Below are positions 10,231 through 16,310 of a stretch of 16,310 nucleotides of DNA, piece after piece. The number at the start of each line of letters is the position of its first letter. The first letter of the stretch is position 1. The stretch is taken from NCBI GenBank assembly GCA_015179025.1, contig WHUX01000635.1, positions 1 to 16,310 of the forward strand. Reading direction: 5' to 3'. The notes beneath the pieces were generated by a model that did not search any database, was not told the origin of the DNA, and saw only the letters and a program-made list of their open reading frames with translations. A program made the translations under genes and the position numbers. This DNA comes from Terfezia claveryi (Eukaryota > Ascomycota > Pezizomycetes > Pezizales > Pezizaceae).

Positions 10231-10883
10231 TCTGGCCACTTTCCTGTTGTACGCCCACCTTTACTAAATGCGAGGCTATAGATTAGCGAGCTGATTGAAT
10301 GAAGTGTTGATGTTAACGTTAGTATTTGGAAATTCATCCTGCGGCTGAGAAAACTTCCACATGCACATATGATGCTGTACAGTTCGGTGTAACAAAAGGT
10401 ACCAACCAGTCTAACAAAATTTTCCCAGAATTCAAGAAAGTTAGGAATTGCATTGTGCACCTATGATTAATTAATTATCTATTCGAAGTGGATTTCTATA
10501 ACATTTGAAGAAATTAGACTTTGAGATGTCCTTGTGTGATGGCCATACTCAGTTGAGCATCAACAAGTGCTTGCTGTACATTTTCGCTATACAAATCTGT
10601 ATGGCAGCATGATAATTAGTCAACTCTTCTTAACCTCCTACCGGTACACATGGCCCCTGCTTGTATATAAGCTATGACATTAGGCCATTATATAACCTCC
10701 ACAGGGCCGGATAATCTCTAGCTATGGCGATTTTTAACAATTGTTAAAGTACGGAATATATTTCCTTGGGTTAGAAGCCGCTCTTACATAAATAGGTAGC
10801 ATTGTTTGATTCTTTGTTGCTAACAATGAATTTGTCGTTTCCATTCATGCAACTCTTGGCGAGGCTGGTCGCAAATGAGGCTC

Positions 10884-10920
10884 TTTTTATTAAAAAAAAT
10901 AAAAAATAAAAAAATAAAAA
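10884..10920. repeat. A/T low-complexity tract
   Basis: Runs of A interrupted by single T, with a short T run on its left side. It may be a nucleosome-excluding promoter element or the remnant of a poly-A tail; nothing distinguishes these. Confidence 0.6.
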
Positions 10921-11266
10921 CTCAATACCATTATGACTTTGGACTATCTCTATTCCACCCAGAGTATTTACTCCTACAGAACTTCCCTTCTCCAAAATGA
11001 CAATACAAAAGCAAGAAACGGTCTAGGTAACGAAGTCTTTTCTTCAGGCATAGAGCACAAAAAGACAAACCAGACTGAAAAAGAACAGAATAGCAGGCGT
11101 GGGCGCCCCTCCCCGTCGATCTGTGCTCGATTGGTCAGCAATGTATTTGTAATTGTATTCCATCTCTGTTTGCCATGAACACAAACTTCATGCAGAGTAC
11201 TTTTAAATTTTGAACAGGGCGAGTGGTGTGGGGTACACCGCCGTGCGGGGGGTGCCATAGTTACCC

Positions 11267-11274
11267 TATAAATA
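11267..11274 (+). promoter_or_regulatory. TATA box of the plus-strand unknown gene
   Basis: TATAAATA preceded by CCC, 162 nt upstream of the ATG at 11436. It implies a start site near 11300 and a 5' leader of roughly 130 nt. Inferred from position and consensus. Confidence 0.5.
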
Positions 11275-11653
11275 TGTATGTACAACCCTGCTGACCAAAT
11301 AAACCAAAAAAAGTTGTTATATCATATATGTATACGCCGGTCTCTAGCATATATCTATTTTTTAGATTTATACCTTTCCGCAGCGTGAAACTTTGCTAGT
11401 TGTGAAGACTAAATTCAACACGAATAACACAGAAAATGGACACGGATTCTGAGAACGAATCCAGCTGTAGCATCAGATCCTACCCCAGTATTGCAGCGTC
11501 AGAAGCATCGTCCGGACGTGCTAAAGATGATGGAAATGAAATCTGCGAGGGTGATTTGTTTGATAACGGCAAAAATATGGATGTAGAACCTTCGGGGGAT
11601 AAAAATGTTCTGAATGACAAAGATTATGGGGTGGGGGGGACTTCTCATGGTCA

Positions 11654-11715
11654 GTATCCTGATCTGCGGCATCTGGCGAGGAGAATCACCAAATATTGAC
11701 CAGAATAGACTGCAG
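11654..11715 (+). other. Spliceosomal intron in the unknown gene
   Basis: 62 nt, donor GTATCC, TTGAC branch-like motif 16 nt before the acceptor end CTGCAG, phase 2. It bridges the exon-1 frame (stop at 11697) and the next open frame at 11717 without any indel. An earlier acceptor at 11703 also keeps frame but lies too close to the branch motif. Confidence 0.65.
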
Positions 11716-12433
11716 TCTGAGCTTGGATAGTGGTGCAGTACGTGGGCTTGAAACCGACGATGAGTCTGCGCTCATAATCAGCGCCGATTTGGTCACCTTT
11801 GAGATTGATACGGAACTTGGTTCCGTGGCAGCTCCGGAATGGCTCGCGGCTATCAAATCAAAAATTGCCCGCTTTGGTCGCCAGTACCTTACCCGGAGCG
11901 AGCTTGATGCGCTTAGAACCCACTCCGAAGGTGCACAAACTCTCTCGCATCCTCTGTCGCCTGGGTCCCCAACTTTGGTATCGGATCCCAGTACGCCCGA
12001 ACAATCTTCTTCGCATAGCGAACAACGGAACCGCAGAATTGTGCAGCTTCTCGCAGAGAAAGAAACTAAAAATGTGTATTATCAAGCTCGGTTGCTGGGT
12101 GCCTTGTTTGCGCCGGGTCTGAGGTGGAAACCTTTAGATATGTGTGATGATGGGCGCTATGATCCAATGGAGCAAGGACCATTGGGGCTGGAGCGGTCTA
12201 TATCCAGCTAAACTTTCAGCCTTGGGTGGGGATGTTGTGTTCAGATGGGCAACGGTGGAACTGGAGATCACCGGGGACTCCCGGCTTCGTCATCTGCCTC
12301 CAGGAATACGAAGTTAACCGAGCCAACGAAACCTGTGGTCAAGAATTCTACTCTACTCGCCATTCATATCAAAGAGTCATCAACACCGCACAAGAACCTC
12401 AGCCGAGGACTTCAAGTTAGCGCCGGTGCTGGG

Positions 12434-12496
12434 GTACGTTTGCCGCAGCCGGTGCCCAGGGGTCGGTGTAACCAGCAAGGGAACCTTCGACATTAG
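12434..12496 (+). other. Spliceosomal intron in the unknown gene
   Basis: 63 nt, strong donor GTACGT, acceptor ACATTAG, TGTAACC as possible branch site. The length is a multiple of three, so splicing removes the in-frame TAG at 12494 and rejoins the same frame (VSAGAG to DPARSK). Confidence 0.65.
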
Positions 12497-13075
12497 GACC
12501 CAGCGAGAAGTAAAGGAAGTAGGACAAAGGATGATTCATGGTACTTTAAGGGGGAAAAGGCGAATAAGGTTGTATGGACGATTGGAGCGACAAGGTGACA
12601 GGGGAAGGAGTGTTAAGCGTTTATCGGCTAGCAACTATTCTCGAACTCAGAGGTCTAGGACAGGCTTCTACGAGCAAATCTCTTTTTGATATCAAGGCAA
12701 ATCTGAAGATAGAGGCGATTACCAATGTAAGGCGCCACAAAGTTGTTGTGAAGGCAAAAGATGTTCCATACATTTCAGAGTAGCAGGCTCTAGAGGTGGA
12801 AGAACGTACTCCCAGTATGGCATCAGGCTCGACTGGTAAGGTCTCGATTGAGGTTGTCATTGAGGACGCACATCATTCATTGCAGTTAGGGACAAAGGGA
12901 CTTCAAGACGAGTTATTACTGGCAGTCCTGGAGCACGGACAGAAGAGGAAGCCAAGAAAGGTTGGATGCTATGACAGCGACTTCTTATAATTGGAAAGCC
13001 TATGTAAATTAGCACAATCTTATAAGTCTGCCGGTGAACTGGGGCCACGCGCGAACCACCTGATCTGTTTGGAAG

Positions 13076-13100
13076 TTTTGTTTTGTCTTGTTTTGCTTTG
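13076..13100 (+). repeat. Pentanucleotide microsatellite (TTTTG)5, imperfect
   Basis: Five consecutive 5-nt units, TTTTG three times with the variants TCTTG and CTTTG. Lies about 85 nt after the stop codon of the unknown gene, possibly in its 3' UTR. Confidence 0.7.
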
Positions 13101-14416
13101 TGAGTGGCCTAGAACACAGGGCAGGTAGCATGATAAACAGTGATGAATTTCATTAGTAGCGACTTCTATAGCAGCAGCAATTCATATACGAATTCATGTG
13201 GCAAAGGTTCTGATTTTTTTTTAATTGGCTAGCTAAGTATTTACGAATTTTATATATATTTATATTGCTATTATTCCTATGCGTGTTTTAGCTTCAGTCT
13301 CGCAACAATGCATATGTGAATACCGGGTTCGTATATTATATGAGCTCATGGCATACCAATCAAAATCATGTAATGAATGCGATGTCAAATATTATATTGT
13401 TGACGACTTTTCAAAAAGATTCTTGTCTGTACCGTGGCATCAGGGTAACTGAGATACCTTGGTATGTTTGTGCAGTAGTAAAATATAATCCAAAGTAGAT
13501 ATGTATAGCAGTCCAAATGGAGTATAGCTATGGTAATTCCTGTGCTTGGGTACCTTGTGTAAATAATTATGAAACCTTGATATCCAAAAAGCTATAATGA
13601 GAAGACTCCAAAGTTTATATATACTATAGTAGCTTAGATCTGGGTATTTAGATTCGAGAATAAGTAAGTGAGTAATTGCAGCCATAATCATCTGTTACTA
13701 CATAATTTACGTAGATCTCGATACCTATGGGGTTTAATTTTAGTTACTGAGATCCCCAGTCAGTGACTCAAGTAGCCTAATATAGGCAGTACCCACGAAA
13801 GATGTATTCCGTGGCTGTCAAACTTTTGTGATATGTGAGATGTCAGATACATATATTTTTCTCCTCAAGAATGCATCCACGTACTATCACAGTTTCCAAC
13901 CCAGAAACCAATAACAACATAATATGTGTCAACTCTAATTCGTAGACATAGACAAGAAACAGAAAACAGGGCCCAATATAGATGGCCCCATTTTTCTTGA
14001 TTTCTTTTCTCCATTGACTCAAGTATAGTTTATTTTTTCATTTTGATATTGGGGATTTACCGTACTAGTACTATCACACGACCCACCTCACTCCGCACCT
14101 GCTACACCAACACAATCCTAGTCTGTCAATTCCCCCTAGCTAGGCATCTTCAGTATCCGAGGTAGAGCACAATAGAGAAACGGCGATGTGAGAAACAATA
14201 GGAGACGAGTTGTTTAAGAATTCTCGGAAGAAGTAGAAAAGGGAAGAATAAGTATACGTGACAGACATTGATGCATTATCATGATTTATATTATCCTTAA
14301 CCCGCCCTAAATGCTAAAATCTATCTTTCCGTAACGAAATGTTGTTTATCCACTAAATTTTGTAGATAGGCTTTGCGAACTCTCCGCTCTGCACATTTTG
14401 ATATTGCACTATCTAG

Positions 14417-14462
14417 GCCAACTAGAAGCACTGAAGTTTACATTTTGTGTAGTCTAGTTGGC
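14417..14462. repeat. Inverted repeat, 10-bp arms
   Basis: GCCAACTAGA (14417-14426) and TCTAGTTGGC (14453-14462) are perfect complements around a 26-nt loop. It may be a remnant of a small inverted-repeat element or chance; it is not preceded by a gene and so is not a terminator. Confidence 0.5.
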
Positions 14463-14553
14463 ACAAGCATTTTGTGGCAGTTTAATTAGGAGCTAAAAAC
14501 ATCCAAACAGTTGAGGTAACAGCGAACTCAAAGTAGAATACTAGCGTTGGAAA

Positions 14554-14627
14554 GCATATATTCGTTATAAGCATACCACCTCCGGTCTAGACCATACTAT
14601 TTTAGCGAGGCGTTTTCTGTATTACTG
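14554..14627. mobile_element. Degenerate end of a second pogo-like element
   Basis: Begins GCATATATTCGTTATAAG and contains CCACCTCCGG. This aligns with GCATATATTCGCTATAAG and CCACCGCCCGG near the right end of the MITE (from 5568). It ends ATTACTG; read in reverse the end starts CAGTA, as in the MITE. The outermost 40 bases have diverged, no partner end was found upstream, and the flank reads TTA rather than a clean TA. Interpreted as a truncated relative of the same family. Confidence 0.5.
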
Positions 14628-16160
14628 TTATTGGATTAGGACATGAGCCGAGCTGGCACGAGCCAAAAGCTCAACTTCAATGGCCGTGTCGTAACGATCA
14701 CCTACGTACTAGCAACATTAGAACTAGTTAGAATACCTGTGCATCAAAGAGGAGGGGCAGAGTGACGTAAAAGACTTTATATGGCGGTGGCTCTTTCTTT
14801 GAGATGTCTGCATGAATAAGATCCTTCCGTGGCTTAGAAGGGTAACTAACACTTGAACCCCCGAAAATTAACGGTCCCGAAACAAACTTGATTAAGAAAT
14901 CACACGGTCGCAAATCTCCTTTCCATGAAATTATCCTGAGTGATGCCCACAGTACTGCTTGGGAATAATAAAAAGAGCGCCAAGAAAGAGAAATAAAGAG
15001 AACAGTCTGACACACCTCTAGCAAGATCTAGACCATGAGAGCATTGGGGGTCTCAATTTTAGATTTTCAAGCACACTTTGGTACCTAAACAACAAGCATA
15101 ATAAAAGAACAATTTAGTTGACCTACTTCGGCATCCGGAAAGAGATCAAGCAAGCAGGCATAATCAAAACCAATTCAAGTTGACTTACCTAGGCATCTGG
15201 AAGGAGATTAAAGCATTCCAAGCAGGGCCAGTAAGATTGAGCCAGTACGTTCGTAGGGCCCTAACTAAGCTTCGATAGGCCGGTTCTGAAGCGGATCGGC
15301 CCTTGCGACTAGGTACCACACTCTAGTTTCCGGAGGGATCCTACTCTCCACCCTCATAGATCCAAATGATACAATCTCTGTGCTTTCTCTTCGAGTCCTG
15401 TTGGAAGCCTTAAAAGGCTGTAGTTGAGTTGAATTGCAACTGGAAGAGGCAGCTATGTAAAGGCAAGGAAGGCTACATACAGTATCTACAATATACCGTA
15501 TAGGTACTCGAGGTTTAGCGACAGGGCTTGAGGCTTGGATAGCAATGGGTCAGGCTTGAACGTGGCTGGCTTTTTGTCTTAAGGAGGGGCTAGTGCAAGC
15601 CAGTCTCGTTTTGTCAGCGACTAAACCTTCGCCAAGCTTCGGATTGTTACAATCTACCCAGTGCGCTGCGAAAGTTAGCCGCCATTCATATGATGCATAT
15701 ATGTTGATAGCCATGAGTCGTAGCAATACAGAAGAGCTACTTCCTAACAAAACGGATATTTTACTGTACAAGTGAAGATATCTACCTCCGTCCCACGGAC
15801 GGCGCAGCTGCAGCTATAGCATTCTCCAAATATTGACTCTGAATATAACTTCAATGCCTGATAGTTATCAAAATAATTGTGCTATATAAATGTATGCCTG
15901 GATAAGCGTATTAGGAAATCCAATCAGGATATATATTTGGTAATCTATTCCCAATTTGGTGCAGAACCATCAAATGGTAATGACTCCCCAACACCTGAAG
16001 ATATTCCTCTATTGCGCGAGACTTTTTTTGTAAATACAGTTTTTTAGCTGAAAAAAAAAAGGCCAATGGGGAAGGGTGCAGTAGATCGGCTTCGATGATG
16101 TAGGAGACATGATAGCACTAGTAGCGCGTACATTTCTCAACTACAAACAGAAACAAAAAA
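14628..16160. other. Intergenic region, no gene seen
   Basis: About 1.5 kb. Contains the degenerate 62-bp duplication at 15093-15216, a small hairpin CCGTCC-CAC-GGACGG at 15788-15802, a TGACGTAA motif at 14763, and T and A homopolymers near 16023-16060. The minus-strand open frames at 14728-15024 and 15550-15771 show no family motif. Confidence 0.5.
15093..15216 (+). repeat. Degenerate tandem duplication, period 62 bp
   Basis: Two adjacent copies start CAAGCATAAT (15093) and CAGGCATAAT (15155). They share AGTTGAC, a CATCCGGAA/CATCTGGAA block and GAGAT, in the same order and spacing, with perhaps 75-80% identity by eye. A fainter AAGCAGGGCCAGTAAGAT string after 15219 may be part of a third copy. 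Confidence 0.65.
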
Positions 16161-16161
16161 A

Positions 16162-16189
16162 TGACGTAACGGTAGGAAACTATATATAA
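16162..16189 (+). promoter_or_regulatory. CRE-like motif plus TATA box of a possible gene at the right edge
   Basis: TGACGTAA (16162-16169), the core recognised by ATF/CREB-type bZIP factors, sits 11 nt before TATATATAA (16181-16189). The first ATG after the TATA box is at 16244, about 55 nt on, and is followed after five codons by a donor-like GTATGT at 16259. This is the arrangement of a compact fungal promoter, but the gene body is outside the window. Confidence 0.45.
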
Positions 16190-16310
16190 GTCGAACAGCC
16201 TGGCTGAACAGTGCGTGACACTCAACATCATACAACCGAGTTGATGAATCAAAAGTTCGTATGTCTCTCTGGCTTCCTCCCATACACAAACCACCTAAGA
16301 TCATCCCCTC

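Larger units (their letters stand above)
10231..11435. other. Divergent intergenic region between the CHAT gene and the unknown gene
   Basis: About 1.2 kb holding the promoters of both divergent genes. No clear TATA box was found in the first 200 nt upstream of the CHAT start. TATA-like strings lie at about 10663-10696 and 11267. An A-rich low-complexity tract occupies 10884-10920. Overlapping short frames on both strands (10933-11285) show no family motif and are taken as chance. Confidence 0.5.
11436..12990 (+). pseudogene. Unrecognised fungal gene, strand-rich C-terminal half, probably broken
   Basis: No family was recognised. The start is ATG 11436 (A at -3). Exon 1 encodes an acidic Ser/Asp/Glu-rich, probably disordered start (MDTDSENESSCSI). 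After a 62-nt intron a second part reads AAPEWLAAIKSKIARFG and a Ser/Pro-rich stretch. The C-terminal half alternates short hydrophobic strands with polar turns: GGDVVFRWATVELEITG, VVKNSTLLAIHIKES, DDSWYFKGEKANKVVWTIG, GEGVLSVYRLATILEL and KVSIEVVIED. The reading frame moves between segments: one break near 12150-12170, one near 12305-12314, one near 12580-12595, plus an in-frame TAG at 12781. The TAG could be removed by a possible 57-nt intron (GTAAGG at 12727 to TAG 12783). The last codon is followed by TAA 12988-12990. It is transcribed away from the CHAT gene. Alternatives are a spliced gene with unusual introns, or sequence error. Confidence 0.6.
12991..14553. other. Intergenic region, AT-rich, no gene seen
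   Basis: About 1.6 kb of AT-rich DNA downstream of the unknown gene. It holds a short TTTTG repeat (13076-13100) and the inverted repeat at 14417-14462. Open frames are short and motif-free on both strands. Confidence 0.5.

Noticed and set aside
10933..11285. Overlapping open frames on both strands in the divergent intergenic region
   Set aside because: Short, overlapping and motif-free; they occupy the likely promoter region of the downstream gene.
12226..12420. Separate small plus-strand gene inside the unknown gene
   Set aside because: This frame is a shadow; the other two frames carry the strand-like coding segments of the larger gene.
14728..15024. 98-codon minus-strand open frame
   Set aside because: No motif, no promoter context and composition typical of chance translation of AT-rich DNA.
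15550..15771. Open frames on both strands over the same interval
   Set aside because: Mutually overlapping, short and without recognisable family features.

Overview
The window looks like nuclear DNA of a filamentous ascomycete (Pezizomycotina). The evidence is short spliceosomal introns of about 60-80 nt with GTATGT/GTTTGT-type donors, a secreted or vacuolar M28 aminopeptidase of the fungal Ape3/Lap2 type, a very long CHAT-domain protein of the fungal type, and repeat-rich AT-leaning intergenic DNA. A truffle-like or other repeat-rich Pezizales genome would fit, but nothing here fixes the genus.

Layout. 1-618 (minus strand): 5' end of an M28 aminopeptidase gene (signal peptide, propeptide, one intron, start of the PA domain) that runs off the left edge; a TATA box lies at 698-705. 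706-3608: intergenic DNA without a supportable gene, with a palindrome and a C-rich tract. 3609-4034, perhaps to 4509: relic of an unidentified coding sequence broken by stops. 4588-4771: possible small two-exon gene. 5211-5629: a pogo/Tigger-like non-autonomous element (MITE) with TA duplication, near-perfect inverted ends and an internal 31-bp minisatellite. 5693-10230 (minus strand): the dominant gene, a protein of about 1,480 residues with a long helical (TPR-like) region and a C-terminal CHAT caspase-like protease domain that keeps its His and Cys. 10231-11435: divergent intergenic region, with a TATA box at 11267-11274 for the plus-strand gene. 11436-12990 (plus strand): an unrecognised, intron-containing gene with an acidic low-complexity start and a strand-rich C-terminal half, disturbed by frame breaks. 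12991-16160: intergenic DNA with simple repeats, a second pogo-like end (14554-14627) and a degenerate 62-bp duplication. 16162-16246: CRE-like and TATA motifs that may start a further plus-strand gene.

The main biology is the divergent pair formed by the CHAT protein and the unknown gene. Fungal CHAT proteins belong to the cell-death and self/non-self toolkit, and some sit beside genes for substrates they activate, including gasdermin-like ones. Whether the plus-strand neighbour is such a partner cannot be decided from sequence alone. Both genes carry single-base frame breaks. The three in the CHAT gene all shift the same way, and each could lie in a short T run. This is either homopolymer sequence error or recent decay, and it decides whether the pair is alive.
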